DNA of 54,184 bases from Euzebya sp. (GTDB taxonomy: Bacteria; Actinomycetota; Nitriliruptoria; Euzebyales; Euzebyaceae): contig NZ_CAXQBR010000055.1 in assembly GCF_964222135.1 (NCBI RefSeq), forward strand, positions 1-54,184, given 5' to 3'. Below the pieces are notes generated by a model. It did no database searches, had not been told where the DNA came from, and worked only from the letters and a program-made list of their open reading frames with translations. How positions within the stretch are numbered: position 1 is the first letter of the stretch; every line of letters starts with the position of its first letter. Positions 25,714-34,296 of this stretch are shown here, in pieces. The translations under genes and the position numbers were made by a program.

Positions 25714-25845
25714 ACTCTCGGTGCAGTGACCGCGGTCACCCAGGCGTCGTGGATCTGCTCTGTGCCGGTGCTGGACAGGCCCCGGGGCGACTCTCGGTGC
25801 GCCCGACCCCTCAGGTGAACGGCGCTAGGTGCACCGAGAGTTCGA
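25714..25845. repeat. R2 palindromic element, copy B
   Basis: A 132-base element in the same orientation as copy A, on the other side of the DUF559-type gene. ACTCTCGGTGCA (25714-25725) is followed directly by the palindrome GTGACCGCGGTCAC (25726-25739). A second forward motif lies at 25790-25800 and the inverted closing motif at 25830-25841. Its right end touches the broken 5' end of the patatin gene. Confidence 0.8.
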
Positions 25846-25869
25846 ACGAGGGCGTTCGGGGCGTTCGAG

Positions 25870-26760
25870 GTGGGCGTGATCGCGGAGCTGCGGGACCGGG
25901 GGATCAGCCCGGACGTGGTGGCCGGGACGTCCGCCGGAGCGCTCAACGCCGGGGCGATCGCCGGCGGCGTGCCGACCGACGCGCTGATCGAGGCGTGGCG
26001 CTCGCTCCGGCCCTGGCAGGTCGCCCGACCGCGGCTGGACCTGTGGCGCCTCGCCAGACCCGAGGGCCTGTGGGAGGGGAGCGGGATCGCCGACCGGCTC
26101 CTCGGCAGCGTCGGGTGGTCCTGGCTGATGGACACGCGGGTCCAGCACGGCGTGGTGGCCGACATCCTCGGTGACGAGGTCATCCGCGAGCCGCTCGCCG
26201 ACATCGCGGTGACCGCCGTCGACATCGCGGACGGCTCGACGACGACCTTCGTGAACCGCCGCCCACCCCACGCGCCGGACCACGCCGACTACCAGGTCGT
26301 CGACCCGATCACCGTCGACCACCTGCTCGCGTCGTCGGCCATCCCCCTGCTGTTCACCCCCGTCGAGATCGGGGGGACGGCCTACTGGGACGGCGGGGTC
26401 ATCTCCAACACGCCGCTGTCGCCGGCCATCCACATGGGCGCGACCCGCCTGATCGTGGTCGAGGCCATCGACGTCAAGCGCCCCGCCCGCGGCCGCGAGT
26501 CGCTCGGCCACGCCGCGGCGGTGCTGGTCGACACGATGTTCGACCACATCCTGCACACGGACCTGAAGCTCGCGGGCGCCCGCAACCGCATCGACGGATA
26601 CCGCCACGTGGAGTGGAAGGTCATCTCGCCGGATCCTGCGCAGCTCACGCCGCACCTGGGCCTCGACTTCGGTGCCCGCACCGACGAGCTGATCACCTCC
26701 GGTCGTCAGCAGGCCGCCAGGGTGCTCGACGAGTCGCCGTGGCTCGACGACTGGCCGTGA
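25870..26760 (+). CDS. patatin-like phospholipase, 5'-truncated
   Basis: A patatin-fold lipid acyl hydrolase. The nucleophile elbow GTSAG (about residue 20) and the catalytic Asp of YWDGGVISNTP are present, as is the rest of the domain. The oxyanion-hole segment, normally GGGxxG some 25 residues before the nucleophile, is missing. Reading upstream in frame gives AFGAFEVG, recognisably the end of that segment, and then the sequence runs straight into repeat element R2 copy B with a stop at 25816-25818. The only start left is GTG 25870. The gene probably lost its first 15-20 codons and may be inactive. The 3' end is intact. Confidence 0.75.
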   Translation: MGVIAELRDRGISPDVVAGTSAGALNAGAIAGGVPTDALIEAWRSLRPWQVARPRLDLWRLARPEGLWEGSGIADRLLGSVGWSWLMDTRVQHGVVADILGDEVIREPLADIAVTAVDIADGSTTTFVNRRPPHAPDHADYQVVDPITVDHLLASSAIPLLFTPVEIGGTAYWDGGVISNTPLSPAIHMGATRLIVVEAIDVKRPARGRESLGHAAAVLVDTMFDHILHTDLKLAGARNRIDGYRHVEWKVISPDPAQLTPHLGLDFGARTDELITSGRQQAARVLDESPWLDDWP

Positions 26761-26773
26761 TCCGGTGAATCGC

Positions 26774-26803
26774 TTGACAGCTATATAGCTATAGAAGCAT
26801 ATT
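26774..26803 (+). promoter_or_regulatory. arsR promoter with overlapping palindromic operator
   Basis: A consensus -35 TTGACA (26774-26779) and a -10-like CATATT (26798-26803) flank an AT-rich spacer. The spacer holds the perfect palindrome GCTATATAGC (26780-26789). The ATG begins only 8 bases past the -10 box, suggesting a leaderless mRNA. The palindrome is well placed for autorepression by the ArsR protein. Confidence 0.7.
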
Positions 26804-26810
26804 AGGCGTC

Positions 26811-27119
26811 ATGCCCACGACGTTCGACGTCCTGGCCGATGCCAGCCGCCGGCGGATCCTGGACCTGCTCCGCGACGGCGAGCGTCCGGTCTCGGACCTG
26901 GTCGAGGACCTCGGCCTGACCCAGCCGACCGTCTCCAAGCACCTGCGGGTGCTCCGGGAGGCCGGCTTCGTCACCGCCCGACCGGACGCCCAGCGCCGGC
27001 TGTACCGGTTGCGGCTCCGGCCGCTGCGGGAGCTCGACGCCTGGCTGGCCCCCTACCGGCGGCTCTGGAGCGACCGGTTGGACGCACTCGAAGACCACCT
27101 CGACCAGATGGAGGACTGA
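26811..27119 (+). CDS. ArsR-family transcriptional regulator
   Basis: A 102-aa winged-helix repressor. The DNA-binding part reads ASRRRILDLLRDGERPVSDL and LTQPTVSKHLRVLREAGFV, followed by the wing and a dimerisation helix. No Cys-rich metal site (ELCVCDL-like) is seen, so it is not a classic arsenic sensor. It belongs with the ArsR proteins paired with SRPBCC domains. It is followed two bases later by the SRPBCC gene, so both are one operon under the AT-rich promoter. Confidence 0.92.
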   Translation: MPTTFDVLADASRRRILDLLRDGERPVSDLVEDLGLTQPTVSKHLRVLREAGFVTARPDAQRRLYRLRLRPLRELDAWLAPYRRLWSDRLDALEDHLDQMED

Positions 27120-27121
27120 CC

Positions 27122-27664
27122 ATGGACACCGCCCCCACCGGCCCGGACGCCTCGATGGCGACCGTCGTCCGGGCCGACGGCCGGACGGGCCTCCGGTTCG
27201 AGCGCCACCTCGCCCACCCGCCGGAGAAGGTCTGGCGGGCCATCACCGAGTCCGCGCACCTGCGATCATGGTTCCCCGCTGACATCGTGGGGGAGCGGCG
27301 GCCCGGGGCAGCGATCGAGCTGCCGTTCTGGCCCGACCACGTCGAGGCCCACGACATCGCCGACCCCGTCCTGTCCGGCGAGATCCGGGTGTGGGACCCG
27401 CCGCGGGAGTTCACCTGGACCTGGGACGGCGACCTGCTCCACTGGCAGCTGACCTCCGAGGGCGATGGCACACGCCTGACGTTCACGACCTGGCCCGCGG
27501 ACCAGGACGACCACCCGGCGCTCTCGGACCAGGCCGCCGGGTACCACGTCTGCCTCGACCACCTGGAGGTCCTGCTCGACGGGGGAGACCTCACCCCCCT
27601 GGCCGCGGCCGACCCCAGCCCGCTGGAGGTCCGGTACGCCGCGCTGCTCGACTCGACCGGCTGA
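27122..27664 (+). CDS. SRPBCC (AHSA1-like) ligand-binding protein
   Basis: A 180-aa START/AHSA1-fold protein with the helix-grip pattern: FERHLAHPPEKVWRAITESAHLRSWF near the N-terminus, FTWTWDGDLLHWQLT in the middle, and a long C-terminal helix after ALSDQAAGYHVCLDHLE. Such proteins bind hydrophobic small molecules and are often encoded beside ArsR regulators. Its start is two bases after the arsR stop, so translation is likely coupled. The ligand is unknown. Confidence 0.88.
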   Translation: MDTAPTGPDASMATVVRADGRTGLRFERHLAHPPEKVWRAITESAHLRSWFPADIVGERRPGAAIELPFWPDHVEAHDIADPVLSGEIRVWDPPREFTWTWDGDLLHWQLTSEGDGTRLTFTTWPADQDDHPALSDQAAGYHVCLDHLEVLLDGGDLTPLAAADPSPLEVRYAALLDSTG

Positions 27665-27684
27665 CCCGGCTCCGACCACGCCGG

Positions 27685-28743
27685 CTAGCAGATCCGCGGC
27701 AGCTGCGCACCGATCTGGGTGTCCACCACGCGGGTGCCGCCGATGCCGGTGCGGGCGGCGACCATGCCCGGGTGGTCGGCGACCACCTCGCCGATGACGG
27801 CCGCCCGCTCGCCCTCGGGATGGCGGCGGATCGCCTCGAGCGCGGCGTCGGCCTGCTCCGGCGGGACGATCGCGACGAGCTTCCCCTCGTTCGCCACGTA
27901 GACGGGGTCCATGCCGAGCATCTCGCAGGCCGCGGCGACGAGCCGGTCGACCGGCAGCAGCGCCTCGGTGTAGGTGATGCCGACCTGCGCGGCCGCGGCG
28001 ATCTCGTTCAACGTCGCCGCCAGCCCGCCGCGGGTCGGGTCGCGCAGCACGTGGACGTCGGGGGCGGCGGCGAGCAGGTCGGCGACGACGTGGTTGAGGG
28101 CCGCGGTGTCCGAGGCGATCTCCGAGGTGAACTCGAGCCCCTCACGCCGGCTCATGATCGCCATCCCGTGGTCCCCGAGCGTCCCCGACACGATCACCTT
28201 GTCGCCGGGGCTGGCGCGGTGCGGGCCGATGTCGACGCCGTCGGGCACCACGCCGATCCCGGTGGTGGTGATGTACACCCCGTCGCCGTGCCCGCGGTCG
28301 ACGACCTTGGTGTCGCCCGCGACCAGCTCCACCCCGGCGTGCCGGGCCGCGGCCGCCATCGACAGGGCGATCGCGTTGAGCTGGTCGAGCCCGAACCCCT
28401 CCTCCAGGATGAACCCGCAGGTGAGGTGCTGGGGCACCGCGCCGGACATGGCCACGTCGTTGACGGTCCCGTGCACGGCGAGCTGCCCGATGTCCCCGCC
28501 GGGGAAGAACAGCGGCTGCACCACGAAGCTGTCGGTGGACACCGCGATCCGGCCAGCGGGCCGCTCCAGCACCGCGGAGTCCCCCAGCCGGTCCAGCACC
28601 GTCGAGTCGAACGCGGGGGCGAAGAGGTGCTCGACCAGCTCGGCCGAGAGCTTGCCGCCGCCGCCGTGGCCCATGACCACCTGCGGGAACTGGCGGAGGG
28701 GGAGGGGGCAGGTCGCGCCCTCGAAGTCGAGGTCGGCGCTCAT
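27685..28743 (-). CDS. hypE: hydrogenase maturation protein HypE
   Basis: HypE (352 aa) dehydrates a carbamoyl group carried on its C-terminal Cys to form the cyanide ligand of the NiFe hydrogenase active site. The GHGGGGK nucleotide-binding motif (about 25-31), the AIR-synthase-like core and the C-terminal PRIC ending with the essential Cys352 are all intact. ATG 28743 overlaps the hypD stop (ATGA). It works with HypC-HypD, which accept the cyanide, and HypF, which supplies the carbamoyl group. Confidence 0.96.
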   Translation of the reverse strand: MSADLDFEGATCPLPLRQFPQVVMGHGGGGKLSAELVEHLFAPAFDSTVLDRLGDSAVLERPAGRIAVSTDSFVVQPLFFPGGDIGQLAVHGTVNDVAMSGAVPQHLTCGFILEEGFGLDQLNAIALSMAAAARHAGVELVAGDTKVVDRGHGDGVYITTTGIGVVPDGVDIGPHRASPGDKVIVSGTLGDHGMAIMSRREGLEFTSEIASDTAALNHVVADLLAAAPDVHVLRDPTRGGLAATLNEIAAAAQVGITYTEALLPVDRLVAAACEMLGMDPVYVANEGKLVAIVPPEQADAALEAIRRHPEGERAAVIGEVVADHPGMVAARTGIGGTRVVDTQIGAQLPRIC

Positions 28744-29849
28744 CGTGCCGTCCCGGCGATCTGGTGGAACCGGCCGTAGGTGAAGTAGGCGGCGCAGGCC
28801 CCCTCCGACGACACCATCGTCGCCCCGAGCGGCGATCGGGGGGTGCACTCGACCCCGAACGCCGGGCAGTCGGTGGGCTTGAGGGTCCCCTGCAGCACCT
28901 CGCCGGCGCGGCACGCCGTCGACTCCTCGGTGTGGATGTCGGTGACGGTGAAGCGCTCGGCCGCGTCGAACTCGGCGTACGCGTCGCTCAGCGCCCAGCC
29001 GCTCTGGGGGATGGTCCCGATGCCACGCCAGGTCCGGTCGACGACGGTGAAGACCTCCTCGAGCATCGCCTGGGCGCCGACGTTCCCCTCGCGGGTCACC
29101 GCCCGCGGGTAGCCGTTCTCGAGCTCGGCCCGCACGGCCTCCAGCTGGCGGACCGCCCGGAGGATCCCGTCGAGGACGTCGGCCGGCTCGAAGCCCGTGA
29201 CGACGATCGGGACGTCCCAGCGCTCGACGATCGGCTCGTACTGCCAGGTGCCCATGACGCTGCACACGTGCCCCGCCGCGAGGAACGCCTGGACCCGGTT
29301 GGTGGCCGAGGAGAGGATGGCCTCGATCGCCGGCGGCACCAGCACGTGGGACACCAGCATCGAGAAGTTCCCCACCCCGTTCCGCCGCGCCTGGTGCACC
29401 GCCATCGCGTTGGCCGGGGCGGTCGTCTCGAACCCGACGCCGAAGAACACGACCTGGTTGTCGGGGTTCTCCGCCGCGATCCGGTAGGCGTCGAGGGGTG
29501 AGTACACGATCCGGACGTCCGCGCCCTGGCTCTTCACGCTGAACAGGTCGGTCGTCGACCCGGGCACGCGCAGCATGTCGCCGAACGAGCAGAAGATCAC
29601 CCCGGGCTGGGCGGCGATGGCGAGGGCCCGGTCGATCGTCTCGAGCGGCGTGACGCACACCGGGCAGCCCGGCCCGTGGACCAGCTCGACCTCGTCGGGC
29701 AGCAGCACGTCGATGCCGTTGCGGATGATGGAGTGGGTCTGGCCGCCGCAGACCTCCATCAGCACCCACGGGCGGGTCACGGTGCGCGCGATCTCGGCCA
29801 GCAGGCCGGTGGCGACCTCGGGGTCCCGGAACTCCGTGAGGTACTTCAC
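28740..29849 (-). CDS. hypD: hydrogenase maturation protein HypD
   Basis: HypD (369 aa) is the iron-sulfur scaffold on which the Fe(CN)2CO centre of NiFe hydrogenase is assembled with HypC. It has [10 protein letters not shown] (about 31-40), HGPGCPVC (58-65), GFETTAP, and the C-terminal cysteines in [17 protein letters not shown] and EGACAAYF that bind the 4Fe-4S cluster. Start and stop overlap hypC and hypE by four bases, so hypC-D-E are translationally coupled. Confidence 0.97.
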   Translation of the reverse strand: MKYLTEFRDPEVATGLLAEIARTVTRPWVLMEVCGGQTHSIIRNGIDVLLPDEVELVHGPGCPVCVTPLETIDRALAIAAQPGVIFCSFGDMLRVPGSTTDLFSVKSQGADVRIVYSPLDAYRIAAENPDNQVVFFGVGFETTAPANAMAVHQARRNGVGNFSMLVSHVLVPPAIEAILSSATNRVQAFLAAGHVCSVMGTWQYEPIVERWDVPIVVTGFEPADVLDGILRAVRQLEAVRAELENGYPRAVTREGNVGAQAMLEEVFTVVDRTWRGIGTIPQSGWALSDAYAEFDAAERFTVTDIHTEESTACRAGEVLQGTLKPTDCPAFGVECTPRSPLGATMVSSEGACAAYFTYGRFHQIAGTAR

Positions 29850-30130
29850 GTCCCGGCGCCCCAGTCCGCCGCCCGCTCAGCCGCCGCGGGGTCGAGCTCC
29901 TCGGCGAGGACCCCCTGGCGGCGCATCAGCGCGAGGGTCTCCATCGCGCTGTCCTCGTCGAGCTTGGTGATCGCGAAGCCCACGTGGACGATCGTGTAGT
30001 CACCGACCTCGAGCTCCGGCAGGTACTCGAGGCACACCTCCTTGACGATCCCGTCGAAGTCGACCCGGCCCATCCGGGCCCCGTCGGACTCGCCGATCTC
30101 GATGATCCGGCCGGGGATGCCCAGGCACAT
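29846..30130 (-). CDS. hypC: hydrogenase assembly chaperone HypC
   Basis: HypC (94 aa) carries iron and ligands between HypD and the large subunit of NiFe hydrogenase through its N-terminal Cys2. The sequence begins MCLGIPGRI, the invariant HypC start, and continues with the short beta-barrel ([24 protein letters not shown]). Its stop overlaps hypD by four bases. It starts 125 bases after the hypF stop, a gap with no gene. Confidence 0.95.
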   Translation of the reverse strand: MCLGIPGRIIEIGESDGARMGRVDFDGIVKEVCLEYLPELEVGDYTIVHVGFAITKLDEDSAMETLALMRRQGVLAEELDPAAAERAADWGAGT

Positions 30131-30255
30131 GGCAGCGACCTCGCTCGTTGGTGACGGGGACGGACGCTACGCCGGCTCCGGCCTCGCGGACAGGCCCATC
30201 GGCCCGGTCCGGCCGGGACCCCCCGAGGTCGGGGGCGACCCACGCCCGCCGCAGG

Positions 30256-32547
30256 TCACCGGGCCAGCTGGGCCGCCGCGACCGCGACCTGGCCGAGCGC
30301 GAGCCCGCCGTCGTTCGGGGGGACCAGGCGGTGGGTGAGGACCTCGAAGCCCTGCTCGGCCAGCGCCCGGGCGACGGCGGTGGTCAGCACGACGTTCTGG
30401 AAGACGCCGCCGGAGAGCCCCACGACGTCCAGGCCGTGGGTGGCGCGGACCCGCTGGGAGGCCACGACGATGCCGTCGCGCACGGCGGCGTGGATGCGGG
30501 CCGCGATCGCCCCGACCGGGGTGCCGATGCGGACGTCCGACACGACGGCGGCCACCACGGGCCGGGGATCCCAGACGCCGTCGTCACCGACGGCGAACCG
30601 GTAGCTCCCCGGCTCGTCGGCGTCGACGAGCGCCTCGAGCTCGATCGCGGCCTGCCCCTCGTAGGAGATCACCTGCCGCACGCCGCACAGCGCGCTGAGC
30701 GCGTCGAGCAGCCGTCCCATCGAGCTCGTCGCCACCACCCCGAGGCCCCGCTCGAGCTGCGTGGCGAGGACCCGCCGCTCGTCCTCGCCCGACGCGGCGA
30801 CCGGCGCCAGGTCGCCATCCCAGCCGAGACCGGCCTCCGCCAGCCGGGCGAGCGCCTGGCGGTACGGCCGCTCGACCGCCGCGTCACCGCCGGCCAGGGC
30901 CGAGGGGCGGAGGTGGCCGACGCGCTCGAGACCGGCGAGGTCCGCGAGCAGGACCTCGCCGCCCCAGATCGTGTCGTCCGTGCCGTAGCCGGTGCCGTCG
31001 AAGCTGAACCCGATGATCGGGCCGGCGCGGCGGTGCTCGGCGAGCAGGGACGCGAGGTGGGCGTGGTGGTGCTGCACCGCGATGACGGGGCGCCCGCCGG
31101 CGTGCCGCCGCGCCCACGCCGCCGAGGCGTACCCGGGGTGGGCGTCGCAGACCAGCACCTCGGGGTCGGTCCGGAACAGCCGGCTCATGTGGTCGACGGC
31201 CCGCTCGAAGGCGGCCAGGACCTCGAGGCTGCCCATGTCCCCGACGTGCTGGCTCATGAAGGCGTGCCCGCCACGGCGGAGGCAGGCCGTGGCCTTCAGC
31301 TCGCCGCCGACGGCGAGGACCGGGGGGCCGTCCGGCAGGTCCAAGGGGACCGGGTAGGGCGCGTACCCGCGCGAGCGCCGCAGCGGCAGCACCGAAGGGC
31401 CCGACCCGACGTCGACGACGCGGACCACCGAGTCGTCGCACGGCACCGCGATCGGCCGGTCGTGGCCCAGGATCGCGTCGGCGATGCCACCCAACCGGTC
31501 CCGCGCCTCGTCGTCGCCCGTGCAGATCGGCTCGCCCGACCGGTTGCCCGACGTCATGACCCACACCTCTCCCGGCTCGACCAGCAGGGCGTGGAGGGGG
31601 CTCGGCGGCACCGTGACGCCGAGGAAGCCGTTGCCCGGTGCGACCGCCGACGAGACCGACCCCGGTCGTGCGGTGACCAGCACGATCGGCCGCTCCGGCC
31701 CCTCCAGCAGCGCCGCCTCACCATCGTCCACCCGGGCGATCGCCCGTGCGGTGCCCAGGTCGGCGACCATGACCGCGAACGGCTTGTCGGGTCGCGACTT
31801 GCGGCTGCGCAACGCCGCGACGGCGTCGTCGAGATCGGCCCGGCATGCCAGGTGGTAGCCCCCGACGCCCTTCACCGCGAGCACCCCCCCGCCCACGACG
31901 ACCGCGCGGGCGGCGCGCACCGGATCCGCGTCGTGGACCGGCACCCCGACGGGCGACTCGAGCCACACCCGCGGACCGCAGGTCCCACAGGCGGTCGGCT
32001 GGGCGTGGAAGCGGCGGTCCGCCGGGTCGTCGTACTCCGCACGGCAGGCCGCGCACATCGCGAAGGCGGCCATCGTCGTCGACGGCCGGTCGTAGGGCAC
32101 GTCGGTCGTGATCGTGAACCGCGGCCCGCAGTCGGTGCAGTTGAGCAGCGGGTAGCGGTACCGGCGGTCGGCCGGATCGGTCAGCTCGCCCAGACAGGCG
32201 TCGCAGGGCGCGAGATCGGGGGCGACCAGCGTCAGCGCGCCGGGGGAGGGGCGGGACGCCACGATCGTGAAGCCGATCTCCCCCGTCGGCGTGCGGTCCT
32301 CGGCCCCGACCGACTCGATCCTGGCGAGCGGCGGGGCGTCGGCGACCAGGCGGCGGGTGAACGCCTCGACGGCCTCGGCCGGGCCCTCCACCTCGCAGAA
32401 CACGCCGGCCGCGTCGTTGCCGACGTGTCCGGCCAGCCCGAGGGAGGAGGCCAACCGGAAGGCGAACGGACGGAACCCGACGCCCTGGACGACGCCCGCC
32501 ACCCGCAGCGCCCGGCGGACGGCGCGGGTGGGAGGGGTCGGGGTCAC
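30256..32547 (-). CDS. hypF: carbamoyltransferase HypF
   Basis: HypF (763 aa from GTG 32547) uses carbamoyl phosphate and ATP to place a carbamoyl group on HypE. The acylphosphatase domain comes first (VVQGVGFRPF near 19-28). Two zinc fingers follow (CDAC..CTDC and CAAC..CGTC, about 105-185). A YrdC-like domain (about 195-380) and a Kae1-like domain complete the protein, with VQHHHAHLASLL, FSFDGTGYG, and NDGGLALGQ at the end. The length matches the family. The start lacks a clear ribosome site; upstream in-frame codons run into the CWB2 gene and were rejected. No hypA, hypB or hydrogenase subunit gene is in the window. Confidence 0.95.
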   Translation of the reverse strand: MTPTPPTRAVRRALRVAGVVQGVGFRPFAFRLASSLGLAGHVGNDAAGVFCEVEGPAEAVEAFTRRLVADAPPLARIESVGAEDRTPTGEIGFTIVASRPSPGALTLVAPDLAPCDACLGELTDPADRRYRYPLLNCTDCGPRFTITTDVPYDRPSTTMAAFAMCAACRAEYDDPADRRFHAQPTACGTCGPRVWLESPVGVPVHDADPVRAARAVVVGGGVLAVKGVGGYHLACRADLDDAVAALRSRKSRPDKPFAVMVADLGTARAIARVDDGEAALLEGPERPIVLVTARPGSVSSAVAPGNGFLGVTVPPSPLHALLVEPGEVWVMTSGNRSGEPICTGDDEARDRLGGIADAILGHDRPIAVPCDDSVVRVVDVGSGPSVLPLRRSRGYAPYPVPLDLPDGPPVLAVGGELKATACLRRGGHAFMSQHVGDMGSLEVLAAFERAVDHMSRLFRTDPEVLVCDAHPGYASAAWARRHAGGRPVIAVQHHHAHLASLLAEHRRAGPIIGFSFDGTGYGTDDTIWGGEVLLADLAGLERVGHLRPSALAGGDAAVERPYRQALARLAEAGLGWDGDLAPVAASGEDERRVLATQLERGLGVVATSSMGRLLDALSALCGVRQVISYEGQAAIELEALVDADEPGSYRFAVGDDGVWDPRPVVAAVVSDVRIGTPVGAIAARIHAAVRDGIVVASQRVRATHGLDVVGLSGGVFQNVVLTTAVARALAEQGFEVLTHRLVPPNDGGLALGQVAVAAAQLAR

Positions 32548-32584
32548 CGGGGGATCAACGCACCCGTCCCGGCGGGCGTCAAAC

Positions 32585-34126
32585 TCAGGTCCAGGTGGCC
32601 TTGCCGACGCCGTAGTCCTCGACGGGGTTGCCGGCCTCGTCGAGGTCGAGCGCGCCGTTGCCGTTGCCATCGACCACGACGACCAGGGCGCAGTCCTCGG
32701 CCTGGCTGGCCAGGCGGACGTCGATCTGACCGTCGTCGCCGGGCTCGGCGAGGAAGATCGTGGTGTCGTCCACGTCGGTGTCGTTGACCACGGCGATGCG
32801 GGCCTGGCCGGTGTCGGTCGTCGCGAACCCGTCCGCGTCGCCGTCGCCGTCCGCGTCGACGAAGGTGTCGGGGCCGCTGCCGGTGACGTCGGCGGCGGTG
32901 CAGGGGAACAGGATCAGGTCGAGCGGGCCGTCGAGCGGCTGGCCGTCGGTGCGGCGGGCGACCTCGAAGTCGAAGGTGGTCGGCGCCTCACCCTCTAGGG
33001 CCTCCATCGGCTGGACCTCGAAGGTCTGGCCGGTCTCGGGGATCTCGGGCGGCGCCTCGCCGCAGGACTCCGCGAGCCCCTCGGCGCCGTTGGCCACCTC
33101 AGGCGACACCGCGGCGGTCCCGCCGACGACCTGCAGGACCTCGATCGTGGGGCAGTTCTCGACGAACCACCCGCCGGCCTCCTCGCCCAGCAGGCCCTGG
33201 GTGGCGGTCAGCAGGATCGGGGCGTCCTCGACCGAGGACAGCGTGCCGGCGGTCAGCGCATCGGCGAAGTCGTCGCCACGGGCCAGCAGCGGCGTGACGG
33301 CCTGGAAGTAGCCGACGTCGACGAAGTAGTCCGCGACGACGGTGGCGGTGTCCGCGCGGTTGATGCCGCCGAGGCGGGTCACGTCGATGCCGCGGGCCTC
33401 GATGTCGTCGACGACGACGTCCCCGATGGCCTCGGGGCCGCCGGCGATGACCACGTGCGCGGGCTGGAGCTCGTCGAGCACCCACGCGGCCTGCGGGGCG
33501 AGGATGCCGCCGGGGGTGAGGAGGAGGGGGAAGGCGCCGTCGTGGGCCGGGCCGCTGAGGGTCAGCGCATCGGCGAAGTCCTCGCCGCTCGCCATCAGCA
33601 CGGTCGGTCGGCCGTCGATGGTCGGCAGGGCGCCGTTGATCGCGGCAGTGGTCCTGGCGACGTTCGCCGCGGTGAAGTACGGGTCGTCACCGCCGATGCG
33701 GTCGGTCTCGACGAGGTCGGTGAGCTGGGCCTCGACCTGGGCGCTGATCGCATCGAGCCCGCCGGCGATGATCACGCGATCGACGCCGAGGTCACCGATG
33801 GCGGCGGCGGTGGTGGCGGCGAGCTGCTCTGGCGGGGTCAGCAGCACGGGGGCGTCCATCGCGCCGGCGAGGCCGGAGCCCACGAGCGCGCCCTGGTAGG
33901 TCGTGGAGCTGGCGACGACGGCCTCGCTCGCGCCCTCGGGGAAGGACAGGTCCGCGACGGCGGCGGCCGTCTCGAGGCGGGTCTCGCCGGCGACGCGGGC
34001 GGGCTGGACGTCCTCGACGGCGGCGGCGGGCACGGTGGGCACGAGCAGCGCGAGGGTGCCGATCAGCACGAGCAGCAGGTGCCGCGTCCGTCCGAGTGGT
34101 CCTGGCGAGCGGGTCGATCGGGTCAT
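32585..34126 (-). CDS. secreted cell-wall-binding repeat 2 protein with C-terminal Asp-rich domain
   Basis: A 513-aa exported protein. The signal peptide (about 14-36, ending PAAAV) precedes three CWB2-type repeats (about 38-345) with the repeating pattern RxAGxxRxxTAxxxA, VVxASxxxxxxAL and VxxxGGxxAxS that binds cell-wall polymers. The C-terminal about 148 residues form a domain I cannot name: LDLILFPC, GSGPDTFVDADGDGDADGF, DGQIDVRLASQAEDC and PVEDYGVG. The DADGDGDADG run suggests Ca2+ binding and the two Cys may pair. The same domain occurs twice in the protein encoded at 44958. GGAGAG precedes ATG 34126. Confidence 0.85.
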   Translation of the reverse strand: MTRSTRSPGPLGRTRHLLLVLIGTLALLVPTVPAAAVEDVQPARVAGETRLETAAAVADLSFPEGASEAVVASSTTYQGALVGSGLAGAMDAPVLLTPPEQLAATTAAAIGDLGVDRVIIAGGLDAISAQVEAQLTDLVETDRIGGDDPYFTAANVARTTAAINGALPTIDGRPTVLMASGEDFADALTLSGPAHDGAFPLLLTPGGILAPQAAWVLDELQPAHVVIAGGPEAIGDVVVDDIEARGIDVTRLGGINRADTATVVADYFVDVGYFQAVTPLLARGDDFADALTAGTLSSVEDAPILLTATQGLLGEEAGGWFVENCPTIEVLQVVGGTAAVSPEVANGAEGLAESCGEAPPEIPETGQTFEVQPMEALEGEAPTTFDFEVARRTDGQPLDGPLDLILFPCTAADVTGSGPDTFVDADGDGDADGFATTDTGQARIAVVNDTDVDDTTIFLAEPGDDGQIDVRLASQAEDCALVVVVDGNGNGALDLDEAGNPVEDYGVGKATWT

Positions 34127-34205
34127 GGCGCGGGTCTCTCCGAGGTCGCGGATCGCGTGCGGGGCGCGGTCAGGCGACCGCCGATCCCCACGCGGCCTCA
34201 CCCCT

Positions 34206-34234
34206 GGCCTAACCGGCTGCACCCCCTGTCCAAA
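34206..34234 (-). promoter_or_regulatory. candidate promoter of the CWB2 gene
   Basis: On the minus strand, TTTGGA (34234-34229) and TAGGCC (34211-34206) are spaced by 17 bases. That would give a leader of about 75 bases. Both boxes are weak matches. Confidence 0.35.
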
Positions 34235-34282
34235 CGGACCACGGCCGCCCGCTGGCGCCGACCCGGGCCCGCGGAGCGTGGG

Positions 34283-34288
34283 TAGGCT
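34283..34288 (+). promoter_or_regulatory. -10 box, probable leaderless start of hydrolase gene
   Basis: TAGGCT ends 8 bases before GTG 34297 with no Shine-Dalgarno between. Confidence 0.5.
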
Positions 34289-34296
34289 CGCCCGTC

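Noticed and set aside
26811-27664. Arsenic resistance operon
   Set aside because: The ArsR protein lacks the Cys metal site and its partner is an SRPBCC protein; no arsB or arsC gene is present.
28744-29769. Extended HypE reading through the hypD region
   Set aside because: The upstream part is a different frame of hypD; HypE begins at 28743 with the usual sequence and an ATGA overlap.
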